Below, in pieces: positions 28,790 to 39,172 of a stretch of 64,000 nucleotides of DNA. The stretch lies in contig OZ038392.1 in the NCBI GenBank assembly GCA_964036045.1, forward strand, positions 34,733,330-34,797,329, given 5' to 3'. The translations under genes were made by a program, and so were the position numbers. The notes under the pieces are model-generated. The model ran no database searches, had not been told where the DNA came from, and saw only the letters and a program-made list of their open reading frames with translations. Every line of letters begins with the position of its first letter. Within the stretch, counting starts at the first letter, position 1. The DNA comes from Eutreptiella sp. 'Long Island Sound 2002'. Its lineage: Eukaryota; Euglenozoa; Euglenophyceae; Eutreptiales; Eutreptiaceae.

Positions 28790-30951
28790 ACCTTACCCCT
28801 AAGTGTGCTACGTATGTCTGTGTGTGTCTCACTTCTGTCCCGGGCGTGGCTCCCGGAGACCGGGCTTCGCTGATGTCGGACCGAAGGTCCTAGTCAGGTA
28901 CTGGTACCACTCCTATGGCGCCCAATTTCTGTGCTGGCGCCTATCCTTGGGGAAGACGGCAAAAGCCCTACCTACTAAAGGGGAGGGGTGGCCAAGTGTG
29001 CTAAGGGCATTCAAAACGCCCATTTTTCTAAAGGCCAAAAGCTAACGCACTCCCCTGCCCACGAGGAAAAGCACGCGGGACAGGAGACACCACTACACTA
29101 CACACCCTACCTACAGTGGCACCATCCTGGTGGGCGAGCACTTCTGCAACTGGCTCTAGCCCCCACTCAGGACTACCACTCCTACACGCACACTCTACTG
29201 GGTGTGGTTGAAGATCACGTCGTGGGTCCTAATGACCCTCCTGTGAAGAAGACAAGAGAACACAGCGCTGCTAAGCAACTGTGGCCTAACAGGGGGCGCC
29301 ACAACGCGTTTCCCCTGCTAGGGCTTGGAGGGAAGGGGTGCTCTTGATGCGTGCACAGCGTGGATGTCGATGGAGTCGAGCTGCCCTCGCCATTCCTGGC
29401 GGAGGTGCAGTCAATTGTTTGTGTGATCAGCGCCCTTGTTTAGCAGGGCAAGAAAAAAATGGTATGCTGCTGCAGCAATCACCCTACCTGCCCACCTGTA
29501 AAGCAAAGGCAAATGAAGGGGTGTTTGCGGCGGAGGAACCAAGCCACACTCAACGTATGATACGCTTCTCAGTGTGACCTATAATACACTGTCCGCAAAC
29601 ACGCCCTGTCAAGCAAGCAAGCGTTAAGAGACTCCTCAGGTTCTCTTAAAGAACGTACCGAGGAGCCCCTGGGTAACCTAAACAAGGTTTACCGTGCGCA
29701 TTTCGCGTGGCCTACCCTTTAATGCGTGTGTGAATGCACGAGCATGCACGAGTGGACGAGTTTGTCTTGGGCAAACCTGCCCATCTGAACCCCAATCACG
29801 GACTCCACCAGGGGGTGGTCCCTCCTGGGCTTACTCACCTTACCTACCGCTGGAGAGAGAGAGCAAGTGGGAACGTGAAACGAGGCGCAAGCGAAAAACG
29901 TCGCTATGCACTTGTGTGTATGTCTAATCACCCTGATCTTACCTCTAATCATCTGCAATCTTTCTAATCTAGCCCTCTATCGTTTGTTAGCGTTGCTACA
30001 AGACTCGTTCACGGAGACACGAGACGAGCAATGTGCATGCTGCATACGAGACGAGCACACCTGTGGTTTATACCTGATTCATTGAAGTCTTTTCGTTGAT
30101 TTTTGAATTCTTGGACCTTTGATTCTTCTATCAGTGTGGGTGGAATCTGTATGTTTATTTTTTCATGTGTGTCTCGTCATTTTGCAGTCTACGTGAGGCA
30201 TACGTTTATAATCTCATTATTTCTGCATTTTCCGGCGCTTTGCTAGGAGCCGCTCCTGCGCGCCGCCTTTTTATGCGTAGGAATTTCTTGATTTAAAAAA
30301 TCGAGAGATGACTATAATTTTTATAAAAAATGTGCTTCTGATGCACCATTGGATTCTGCTCAGGTGTGTTGTCTTAGAAAAATTCTAGGCCGTCATTTGA
30401 CGGATTTTGGTGTTGTCGCTTCGCGTTTGCGTGGATTCGTCCATAATCCTCCCATTCCTGCCTCTGCAGATATCCTCGCGAAAGCGTCGCTGAGTAGGCC
30501 GTGTTTGGGCCAAAAAGCAGCAGCCAGGAGACTGAGCAGAACCCAAGACCCCACCAAGGGGCAATTTAATTTTTTTAACGACTCCCTTCGCCCTAAGACA
30601 GGTCACAGGTCGCCAGCAGGTTTACGAGAACCCATGCGAGTGTGTATATTGTGTCCTGCGTTGGGTTTATGTCGCGCTGCGTCTTGGAGGGAGGGATGCA
30701 CATGCACATGTTTATGGCATGCTCCCATACTAACCCAGCCAAGCCACAGGAACCCCGGCAGCGCCATGAGCGCGGAGCTTTCTGTAGCAAATGTCACGAA
30801 CAAAGCAGCAAAAAGGCGCCAGCCATGGAGAGCGCCCATTTTTCTGTGTGAGGGAAACTATAGGTATTTTAAAGTAGATGTAGAAACCAAGGAAAGGTCA
30901 AGAAAAAATCCCTTTTTCCTGAAAATGCGACAGTGGTGGCCACCACAGCAC
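28790..30951 (+). other. Gypsy-2 3' untranslated region, includes a LINE-like scrap
   Basis: About 2.2 kb lie between the pol stop and the polypurine tract. At 30349-30520 a frame reads VCCLRKILGRH followed by ADILAKASLS, a pattern seen near the C-terminus of many LINE RT proteins (CLRKILG ... N/S-A-x-V/I-L). It is probably a captured fragment. The 213-residue frame that begins there has no other motif. The rest shows no gene. Confidence 0.5.
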
Positions 30952-30959
30952 AAGGGGGG
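30952..30959 (+). promoter_or_regulatory. Polypurine tract of Gypsy-2
   Basis: AAGGGGGG immediately precedes the 3' LTR start at 30960, the expected plus-strand primer. It independently supports an LTR start at AGTAAG. Confidence 0.8.
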
Positions 30960-31746
30960 AGTAAGAAAAAGTGCTTTTCCAATGCTTTGAGGCATACTCT
31001 AGTTGTATTAGGGATGCACTGGGCACACAGGCATATCTATCTTAGTATTGGCCCAACCAAAAGTGGTGATAACACATTTTGACCTATGGAACCAAACACC
31101 CAATCAGGATATGGAGTGGACCCCTTAATCCCCTATCAATGTGAGGCAATTCATCTTTTCCTGAGTTGATTGAGAACTGACATATCCAGGGCAGAGCCTC
31201 TGAGTTTATCTATGTTTTCTCATGAATTCTTAGCTGTCCTAGTGGTATGCACCCTAGGGGGCTGGGCACCTCTTTTTGAGAGGTCCTGGGTTCAATTCCC
31301 GGTCAGCCTAGCTAAGTAGGAAGATCCCATGTGACATGGCAGTAACCTCATCGCCACATGCCCTGCCACCTCAGCACATATGGGACCCAAAACAAAGAGT
31401 GCACATCTCCTGAGATGGCACTATGGAGATTGAGTGACCATGGGGCAGTTTTCCAACTCTTTTTCCAAAACATTTCAGCTATCTTTGTGAATATGCAATC
31501 CGATTTGACCTGAGTTGCAGTTTCTGTGAATATCCTTTCATCTTTCACTGTTTACACTGCAGCCCTTCATGCTTTGATCCCGATTCTCTTCTACTTGCAT
31601 ATCTCTGGCTTGGGCTATCCTGGATTGATTGTATTTCAGCAAACAAAACCTTTTCGTCTTCAAAAACAAGCAGCAGGAAACCCTACACCAGCAGCAAGCA
31701 GCAGGAGAGGCACAAACACAGTGTTGAATTCACTATGAACTTTTCT
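30960..31746 (+). repeat. 3' LTR of Gypsy-2
   Basis: This 787-bp copy differs from the 5' LTR by about twelve substitutions and no net length change. It includes the same tRNA-like stretch (about 31233-31307). Confidence 0.92.
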
Positions 31747-31751
31747 CCGTT
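31747..31751. repeat. Target-site duplication CCGTT, right copy (Gypsy-2)
   Basis: This pairs with 20469-20473 and adjoins the TTTCT end of the right LTR. Confidence 0.9.
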
Positions 31752-32110
31752 AGGTCGTTGGGAAGCAAGCGGTGTTTGAATTCCGGTAGTGAGATGTGCA
31801 TGCCCTGATGGCTGGAACGGCCCAGGGTCCCCCCATGAGGGATAGATGTACAAATGATCTTTTGGTTTCGACGCCGCATGGGTTCCTTTCTGCGGGGTTG
31901 TATCTCATGTTGCTGTCATATTAGCCAGCCACATAGATCTCTCAAAAGTCTTCTTCTTAGCCCTCATGAGCATGTCCTTCGTGGCCTTTAAACGGCGTAG
32001 GTGAGGCAAAGGTACCTTCATTCATGTACAACATTTTGCTTCACTTCACTTTCTGAGTGTCTATTTTTTTTCGATGTCCTTAGATGCGCAATGAAATTGG
32101 GGTCCTTGGC
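31752..32110 (-). pseudogene. Upstream half of the LINE split by Gypsy-2
   Basis: Read on the minus strand, the last 25 codons before the junction (ISLPEFKHRLLPND) run in phase into TEWKCSR at 20468 when Gypsy-2 and one CCGTT are ignored. Further upstream the frame is broken by several stops. A patch near 32060-32150 (RFNKWVQFLAMGHAK) may be another piece of the same protein. RT motifs are not recognisable, so the 5' part is lost or too decayed. Confidence 0.55.
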
Positions 32111-32305
32111 GTGACCCATCGCTAAAAACTGCACCCATTTGTTGAAACGCAGTCCAGAACGCCTGATTACAGAGTCAGGCGTGGGAGCGCCTGATTACCG
32201 CAGCAGTACCAGTAGCTACAGCCGCAGGCGATTTTGCGCAGCGCAGCAAGGCCTTCCTGAGTATTCCACGTGGGCCTGCGGTAACCTTCTGCAACTACAC
32301 CAATA

Positions 32306-33280
32306 ATGTGTCCGTCGCTTCTGTGCAGCATAGCACCTTCGGCGCCATCCACGGCAACGTGTTTTAGAGGCCCACTTTGCCCATATTTCGCCGCTGGCCG
32401 CTGTATGTTTTCACACGTCCTTTTTCAGGCCCCTTGCTATGCCGACAGTCCAAATGCTTACGCCGCAACCGGAGTGGAACCTCTCTTCCCCAGTACGTGT
32501 ACTGTTGCTTCGCCAGAATGCTTCCGTTTTCCAACGACCGCGGCCTTCGCCCAGCAGGAAGATAGCAATTCCCATGTGCAACTAAGAAACAACGAGCACT
32601 TGGACGTTTTGCATACATGCGCTGCCGCGGAAGTAGAATCTCTCTTCCCCAGTACGTGCACTGACGTCTCGACAGAATACCACCAGTCGTCAAGGTCCAC
32701 ATCCTTCACTCAACAGGCAGAGAACACCGTCGGCCTGCCGTTACGAATCAACATGCTCCCAGCGCAATCACGGACATCGTCAGGTTCACGCCCCACGCAT
32801 GACAAAGACAGTCAGTTAGATAGCCGCCCACAAAAAACTTTTCGCACCCGCGCAATTTGCTTCACGAGCGAACTGGCAAGCCTCTGGCTGCAAGCCACAG
32901 GGCACGCCCCCAAGGAGCAAAATCTCTCACCAACGCCTTTGAACAAGCGCCCAGATAGTACTCAAACTCAACATTGGTACCAACAGCAACGCCCCTATGG
33001 ACAAAGACTGTGTTCTTCTCTCCCCTGGTCCATTTTGGTAGATGAATGCGAGCAATGCCAACCGGATGGAGTTACTGATGAAGATTCAGAGAGCTCCCAA
33101 TGCCAACTCGAACAACACATGGGCGATTTCGATCACACGACAGGACGCAATGACCAAGAAAGATTCAAGTCTCCGCCACAGAGTGGACCAGGCTGGCGAG
33201 CCGTGCGCCTGAATTCAACCATGAGTGCAGCTGACCAGCGCAAGGAGACATCAATTCTGAGCCGTACGTGGTTCTGCTGA
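32306..33280 (+). CDS. CCCH-finger protein with two tandem repeats (unknown)
   Basis: This is a 324-residue frame. Near the start (about 32360-32420) is a C-X5-C-X7-C-X3-H pattern ending FSHV, the same spacing as the finger at the end of the young LTR element's protein. It is followed by two imperfect repeats of about 56 residues (about 32460-32620 and 32620-32790), each with VE(P/S)LFPSTCT and later AFAQQ or SFTQQ. The rest is polar and low complexity. The frame stops at 33278, but the same phase reopens at 33536 with a WW-like domain, so an intron or decay may lie between. It may be a host gene or the gene of a non-autonomous retroelement. Function is unknown. Confidence 0.45.
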   Translation: MCPSLLCSIAPSAPSTATCFRGPLCPYFAAGRCMFSHVLFQAPCYADSPNAYAATGVEPLFPSTCTVASPECFRFPTTAAFAQQEDSNSHVQLRNNEHLDVLHTCAAAEVESLFPSTCTDVSTEYHQSSRSTSFTQQAENTVGLPLRINMLPAQSRTSSGSRPTHDKDSQLDSRPQKTFRTRAICFTSELASLWLQATGHAPKEQNLSPTPLNKRPDSTQTQHWYQQQRPYGQRLCSSLPWSILVDECEQCQPDGVTDEDSESSQCQLEQHMGDFDHTTGRNDQERFKSPPQSGPGWRAVRLNSTMSAADQRKETSILSRTWFC

Positions 33281-33535
33281 TACGAACACGAAGTGAGTTC
33301 CAGTTAAGAAGAATATGCATCAGCATTGAAAACCACCCTGCATCGATCTGCCGAACATCTCTTGCCACTCCTGGATGCCAAGGAACCACCCGACTATAGC
33401 ACCCGTCTGGTTCTGACAGTACATGCACATTAGCGCATTATTTCCAAGTTCAACGCAGCCTGGCAACGCCATTGTTCGATTGTTAAGAGAGGATTCGCGC
33501 CGTGGAAACACACTGTCCCCAGTCTGGAGAAGTTC

Positions 33536-34279
33536 TTGGTACGGAACCGCTTGATTCGCCACAACTGTGTGATACAATGCCAGAAACGCTTGCAAGCAGC
33601 GCCACACGTGCCTCAATTAGACTCATGCTTGCGCCCGCACAGCCCTTCATCCCCTACATCACGTACCATGCCCCAACCAGAGAGATCCGCCGTGCTTGGC
33701 CCTGTGGCGCCGCCGGAAGCCATTATTATAGAAGGCCACACAGTCATCTCACAACGAGTCTGGAATACGGAATCCAAAAGTCCCACTGCGCCAAGCTCCA
33801 CGCCCGAGCCCAGTCTAGAGTCGGGTTCGAGCGCCTCAAGTGTGCAAGCAAGCTTCTCCGCCTCCGACTTGGAAAGAACCAATTCGATAGACAGCGATCA
33901 CTCGCATGACACAACGCCTCGCCAAGGAAATGCCAACCCCCAAGATCTTCAATCCAAAGCCAGCTGGTTCGAGAATGCCAACAACGACAATACTTTGTGG
34001 AGAGGGACAACTGATCCAGATGAACTACTCCGTGTTGATTCCCTTTTTGCTTCGGCTGGTGCCTTGTCACACTTTGAGCGAACACATCATGATGATACGA
34101 GTCGGTCGACAGCTGCTCCAATGAATTGCTCCAACCGGCCAGCTTCAAGGTCACCACGCAAGGTAGCTCCGCATATCTGGCAATTATACGATCCACCACA
34201 CGACAGCTGGTATTGCTACAACCAAATGACTGTAGGAACCTCATGGGTTTCACCCCCACGCATTGGGGCAGCATGCTAA
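33536..34279 (+). CDS. WW-domain-like C-terminal frame (possible second exon)
   Basis: This is a 247-residue frame in the same phase as the CCCH frame that ends at 33280. Most of it is Ser/Thr/Pro/Asn rich. At about 34174-34257 the sequence W-(x)-LYDPPHDSWYCYNQMT-(x)-SWVSPP fits the WW-domain signature: the first Trp, an aromatic trio followed by Asn, Thr, the second Trp and a Pro. WW domains bind proline-rich ligands. The interval 33281-33535 contains stops, and candidate GT donors and AG acceptors (for example CCCCAG near 33528), but I cannot prove splicing. The protein ends 10 residues after the domain. Confidence 0.45.
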   Translation: MVRNRLIRHNCVIQCQKRLQAAPHVPQLDSCLRPHSPSSPTSRTMPQPERSAVLGPVAPPEAIIIEGHTVISQRVWNTESKSPTAPSSTPEPSLESGSSASSVQASFSASDLERTNSIDSDHSHDTTPRQGNANPQDLQSKASWFENANNDNTLWRGTTDPDELLRVDSLFASAGALSHFERTHHDDTSRSTAAPMNCSNRPASRSPRKVAPHIWQLYDPPHDSWYCYNQMTVGTSWVSPPRIGAAC

Positions 34280-37200
34280 ACACTGCCCGTGGCTAATGCC
34301 TGATCTTTCCTCACATCTTCCATGACAGAACTGCCCCTAGCTCTGCCCTTTCTAACCAACTCTCTGCTTCCAGCATTGCTGCACCCAGTACAGACCCTCT
34401 CCCACCTTTTCCACTTGCCCTTCCGTGGCTGACAAGTATATATCCACCCAGCCCTGTGAGGCTGTCATATATTTGCCTCCCTCAACTCAGCATCATAACT
34501 GTCTACACACCACAGCGGTTCCTCCGATCTGCGCAAGTGCCGTGCCCCTTTGGCTTCGCTGCTTGCACTTTTGGGGTTCCCCTAGGGGCAAAACCAATTT
34601 TGCATTTGGTGAAGCGGCAGAGGTGGCAGGAGGCGCCAGTGCAACATAACCAACCAGTTCATTAGTCCAATCCACTCAAACCAATGTCCAGGGCGCTGAC
34701 ACTCAGTGCGCTACTTCATTCAATTCTCATGCCACCATCACTTTGTAATGTTCACAAACAAGCAACCCACTTCGGTCTTTGGCCTGATTCCAAACAAGCT
34801 ACACGTGCACACACGCCTCGCCAAATATAGTATTGTAAACATAGCCTCAACCGCCCATGATACAAATATACCCGGAATGCCCTATGTAAATAAAAAATGG
34901 GGAAACAGCCCATGGACAAGTTGTGAGAATTTATCATCATCAACATTTTGCTTCACTTCTCTCACACGTGCTTGAGGCATGACAGGAAGCATATGCAAAC
35001 ACGATGAATGGCAACTTGGCGAGCAATACTCTACCAACATGCCGGAATGCAACGCAATGAGTGAAGACCACCCATGCACTATTTTGGACCGCATGGAGCA
35101 TTTGCATGACCTCTTCCAGAAGAATGCCGAAGAAAGCTTTGGTGACAAAAATCAATGTTGGAGGCAAACGACCGGCTTTGAGAAAGCAAAGTTCAGCAAA
35201 ACACAAGAGAAAAAACTCAAGCCTCCTAATCGTCAACATGGAGCGGCCTAGGCATGCACACATTGCACGCCGCATACAATCCGAGACCATCTCAAATTCC
35301 AGCTCGGAGGAGGTGGGCATGCCGCAAAAAGATGGTCTTGGATTTGCAAACGTACCTTGGGACTCGCACAAAGAGCAGCAACACTATTTGCTCCCTAGGC
35401 AGCCTACATAGTGCACCAAGCAGTTGCCGGTTCAACGATCGCGAAGGCTCACACCAGTGAAGCATGTTCATTTAGAGCAATATTGCTAGAGCGGCACACA
35501 AAATAGATGCTCTCCAAAGCGCTGCTGTGCAGTGCCATCAGAGCATCACTATTGCTCAGTGGAATGGCATTGCATTTAAAAACACCCAATGTGGTGCCAC
35601 GGGGCCCGGAAACTTCTCTCGAACCCCTTCAAGCATGCCGGCCTTGCAAAACACCCACTTTTGGGGGTTGCTTCTTCGCATTGTAATTGAATACAAACTT
35701 TGTGGACAGTTTTGCTGAATTTGTTGTAAACATTTCCAAACCTGAATCTGCCATATTCTGTATTTTCTACACCCTTGTCCGCTTCAAAACCAAAATTCCG
35801 ATATTAATCAGTGCTTATCATTGCATAACTATGCATACAATGTCGCACACGTCGTGTGTAGTTCTGCATCTTTGATGAATCAATAACTTTTGTGCCCATT
35901 TTAATGGTTGCTTTGGTGTTTCATGGCCTTTTCTACCATTTTTGCATATTCGTAGTTATGCGGCGGGGAGAAGGGTCATAGTGACTCATCAAACCACTGA
36001 ACCACCCCTCGTATTGTGCTTTGGTCATCTGCCCGGATTCTTGGCCAGGCTCTGGCCTGGTTGTTGCTGGTAAAATGCCCAGTTCTGTGTCGGACAAAAT
36101 TTCCGTCCCAAAAATAAAAAAAAAGCACAAAAAGGTGGTAACATCCCCGGCATTCCACCGCAGAACAACCAAAAAAAGGCCAGAATCCATGGAATTTTGT
36201 GACCAAAGGGGGCGAGCAAAAAGCTACATCATTTCTGCACCAAGCTGTATGCTGTGCTCTTGGCGAAGACACTTCAAGACCAATAAAAGATATACCACAC
36301 TTTGATATCTTGCTCCATGTGAGAACTCGACTGCGGGGATCCGGTGGATCAAAGTGTATGGTCCTCTGTGGATCCCTGTGGGACGAAAAATCTGCTGCTT
36401 GATGTGGCAACGTCAATCCCCGAGACACAGTGAAGTGTCTCCACCTGGGCGGCTGAACACTTGGCTTGAGCCTGCAGTTTGTGCACATGGCCACTCCTCT
36501 CCCAAGGAATTGAAGCAGCCACTGACCAATCTGTGGATTGCACTAGCGGCAGGTATTGAATGGGGGAAATTGAACACTACATCTGTTCGGCGCACACAAA
36601 CACAAAATGCAGAGCGAAGCACTATTGCAGTTCGTTTCGACAACACAAGCAACCAGGCATCCAGGTGCCCTCCAAATGTCCACACGGCAAAGGGGACACA
36701 CTGCAGATCTGCCACAGCCAACGCAACAGAGATCATAATATGGACTCAAACTGTGAGTTAAATCCAAATAATTAATTCTCCTGCCTTACTTTTCGGTTGC
36801 TGAGCCCCAGGCCCAAGGACAGGACATCCGAAATCTCCGACATCATCAACTTGAGAATGTTGCATAAACCACCATCTCTTCAATACATCTACAAGCCATA
36901 CTCCCACCCATCAACCCCATCAGGAGACCACGAAGAACCATCACCTCAACCCAACCATAATGCGATGCCTTCCCTGGGCACTCACCAACCAATTGCAAAT
37001 GCACTTATGCACTCTCTTGAACATTCAGCACAGTGCCCAAACGGACCGAAGTTGCCACCCAATGAGTGAATAAATGCATAAATAAATGTGTAGGCCGCTA
37101 AATGCAACCAAAAACACATTTCCTGCGCTTTTGATCAACACTAAAAATAAGTTTGCAGGTTCCCGTGAACGGGGTTCGGACCTCAGTGTTCAGAAAATTG

Positions 37201-37347
37201 TCTGGACAGAGAAAGAGACGCCCCGCAAATGGACATGAAGCAGCCCATTATCTAAACAACTACGCTGTAGCCCCAAACACCTCGTTCTAATACAGCAAGA
37301 AAGAATACCACTGGGCTGTAGTGTTGCCACAGGGGGTTTGAGATCTG

Positions 37348-37349
<2 letters not shown>
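34280..37349. other. No recognisable gene
   Basis: The roughly 3 kb between the WW frame and the (TG)n tract holds only short frames without motifs, the longest about 170 residues. A-rich and homopolymer patches occur (for example 36109-36125). I see no LTR, tRNA or LINE signature. Confidence 0.5.
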
Positions 37350-37402
<53 letters not shown>

Positions 37403-37421
37403 GTGTGTGTGTGTGTGTGTG
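37350..37421. repeat. (TG)n microsatellite at the 3' end of the long LINE
   Basis: About 72 bp of TG with one GC interruption near 37398. It lies about 130 bp beyond the last LINE frame. A second (TG)n tract in the same orientation flanks the other end of the LINE at 50349-50390. Confidence 0.9.
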
Positions 37422-37552
37422 ATCTGTACTTTTAGAGGTGGATCCTTGTGCAGCGTTGGGCTGGACGCCTCATTTGGCTCAGGTCTGCTGAGGCCTCTTT
37501 GTGACGTTGTTTCCCTCCCTTCTGCGGAATCAGAACCTCTGTATTATGCTGG

Positions 37553-37918
37553 CTAGGTATCCAGAGTGTTTGCTCTCCCGTGCCTCGTCACGAAAAGCGG
37601 GCGGGCGACATCCTCGGCCACGGTCTCCTCCAGCCCCCATGGCACTGGGGCTGGTGGAGACGGAGGGGGGGGTGTTTTCAGCCTCCTGCGCTTGGGGGCT
37701 GGAGGGGTGGGGGGTTGGTGTGGGGACCTCAGCAGACCCGTAGAGATACGTGCAGGCCCTTGCAGGCGTGGTCGTTTGTTGGGCATTTGTGAATGTGCAA
37801 GTGGGCGCTTCCGGCGCGCAGGCACTGGGGTGCACACTTTATGGTGTCCCCGCTGACAGCAGTGGCGTACTCCCCTTTGCTTAAGTGTGCACCTCGGGCA
37901 CGGTGGCAGGCCATGCAT
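37553..37918 (-). pseudogene. LINE-2 C-terminal Cys/His-rich tail (other phase)
   Basis: After the frame ending at 37948, the following phase carries a cluster of Cys and His (around 37830-38010: CPRC, CCQRGHH) and then a Pro/Arg/Lys-rich end. The change of phase near 38000 looks like a frameshift inside one protein. Clusters of this kind occur at the C-terminus of LINE proteins and bind nucleic acid. Confidence 0.45.
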
Positions 37919-37947
37919 GGGGCATAGTTGCAGTTGCGGTCTGCGCG

Positions 37948-38702
37948 CTATGTGGTCATCAGCGTGATGTCCCAGCGCACAGCATGCTTCAGCTGTGCGC
38001 CGAAGCCTCTTGCAGGTCGTGCACGCGGCAGTAGAGTGCTGGGCGCATTTTGACAGATCAGCCGGCGGCGCCGGTTGTGGCGCCCTGTGCGTGTGTGTGT
38101 GCGCCTGCGTGTCCCGGTGTAGGGGCGCTGTGGGAGCTTCCCATCCCCTATCACAGGGAAAAAATCAGCTGCAAAGGAGGAGCAGCCCCCCCCCCCTTTG
38201 GCAAAAGTGGTCTGCTCCGAGGACGGAGCCAGTCCCAGCTGCAGATTCCCCTGGAGTGCACGCTGCAGCCGATGCTCCTCCACTTCCTGCGCTGTTCTGC
38301 GTGGCCTATGTGTGTACGGGCGCAGTTTGTGTATTCTGTTGAGACCAACCTTGGTGGCCCACGTGCGCTCACAGTATGCCGCTAACTGCTGAACGTGCGT
38401 GTTCATGGCACTGCGGCAGGTGAAATAGGGGCGGCAGTTCAGGCCGCACAGTGCCGGCCCCCCAAGAGGAACTAAAGAGCTGCAGCGTGTGACCACACGC
38501 GCAGGATGCAGGTGGCCCTTGGTGACCAGGCGCTGCGCATTTGCCATTGCCAGTCGTAAGACCCGGCCTCTCTCCTGCAGTGAAAGGGTGGTGCCCTTGA
38601 ACTTTGCCTGTGGTGCGTGTGGAAGGGTGCGTTTCGCAAATTCCTCAAAGTCCAGTGCGAGTTCCAAGAACATTACTGTGCCCGGTTCAGGGGCCCAGTG
38701 CA
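37948..38702 (-). pseudogene. LINE-2 ORF2 C-terminal region downstream of the YR insertion
   Basis: This frame continues the LINE RT protein in phase once the YR element (38703-44208) is removed: residues LGE on the RT side join LHWAPEPG here. It is about 250 residues, rich in Leu, Ala, Arg and Gln, with no recognised domain. The open frame extends apparently to a Met at 38724, but the bases 38703-38724 belong to the inserted element's terminal repeat. It is followed by a frameshift and a Cys/His-rich tail. Confidence 0.75.
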
Positions 38703-38806
38703 GTTTTGTGATTGCTTCCCTCACCTGCCCTGCACGTCAGTCAAATCGCATTCTGTCTCGTACTGTCAAACATCTCCGGACAGTCCATGTACAGCTCTTC
38801 CCATGC
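38703..38806 (-). repeat. Terminal repeat B2 of the YR element
   Basis: 104 bp identical to B1. Its outer end (38703) is the element's 3' boundary in minus orientation and carries the GTT core shared with the other boundary. Confidence 0.9.
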
Positions 38807-38881
38807 TGTACAGATGGGCTGCACTGCCGTATGGTGGCGGCTAAAAGTAGACACCTGACCCGCTCCAATGGGTGGGTGGGT

Positions 38882-38941
38882 GGGCCAAGAAAAACAGTAA
38901 GCACTATGAACAAAAGGTATGTTTTTGGCAAAACATCGGTT
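38882..38941 (-). repeat. Internal repeat A2 of the YR element
   Basis: 60 bp matching A1 with two substitutions. It directly adjoins B1 and overlaps it by 3 bases, representing a preserved circle junction. Confidence 0.9.
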
Positions 38942-39042
38942 TTGTGATTGCTTCCCTCACCTGCCCTGCACGTCAGTCAAATCGCATTCTGTCTCGTACT
39001 GTCAAACATCTCCGGACAGTCCATGTACAGCTCTTCCCATGC
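38939..39042 (-). repeat. Internal repeat B1 of the YR element
   Basis: 104 bp identical to B2. It lies about 130 bp downstream of the RNase H stop. Confidence 0.9.
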
Positions 39043-39172
39043 AACCATCACCTCGCTCCCTGCAGTACACTGGTGGTGGGTAGCGTGGTTCATCTGGCAT
39101 TTCAGGCTGCCATGTGCCTCTGTCTGTGGAAAGTGCCTGACATAGTATAGGTCTGTCACCCCCCCCCCCCCC

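Larger units (their letters stand above)
20474..31746 (+). mobile_element. Gypsy-2: complete Ty3/gypsy chromovirus (11273 bp)
   Basis: The element has 787-bp LTRs of equal length at both ends and 5-bp CCGTT duplications. A primer-binding site complementary to initiator tRNA-Met abuts the 5' LTR, and a purine tract abuts the 3' LTR. Gag and pol share one frame separated by TGA. Pol has protease, RT, RNase H, integrase and chromodomain, with a single frameshift between RT and RNase H. I counted about 12 LTR differences (about 1.5 percent), so it is older than the LTR element at 7828-14722. It inserted into a minus-strand LINE. A 2.2-kb region separates pol from the 3' LTR. Confidence 0.95.

Noticed and set aside
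32160-32290. tRNA-like stretch with repeated CGCCTGATTAC
   Set aside because: There is a short internal repeat but no T-arm or B box, so not a tRNA.
38724-38724. Start codon of the minus-strand frame ending at 37948
   Set aside because: This Met lies in repeat B2 of the inserted YR element; the true protein comes from the LINE RT at 44209.
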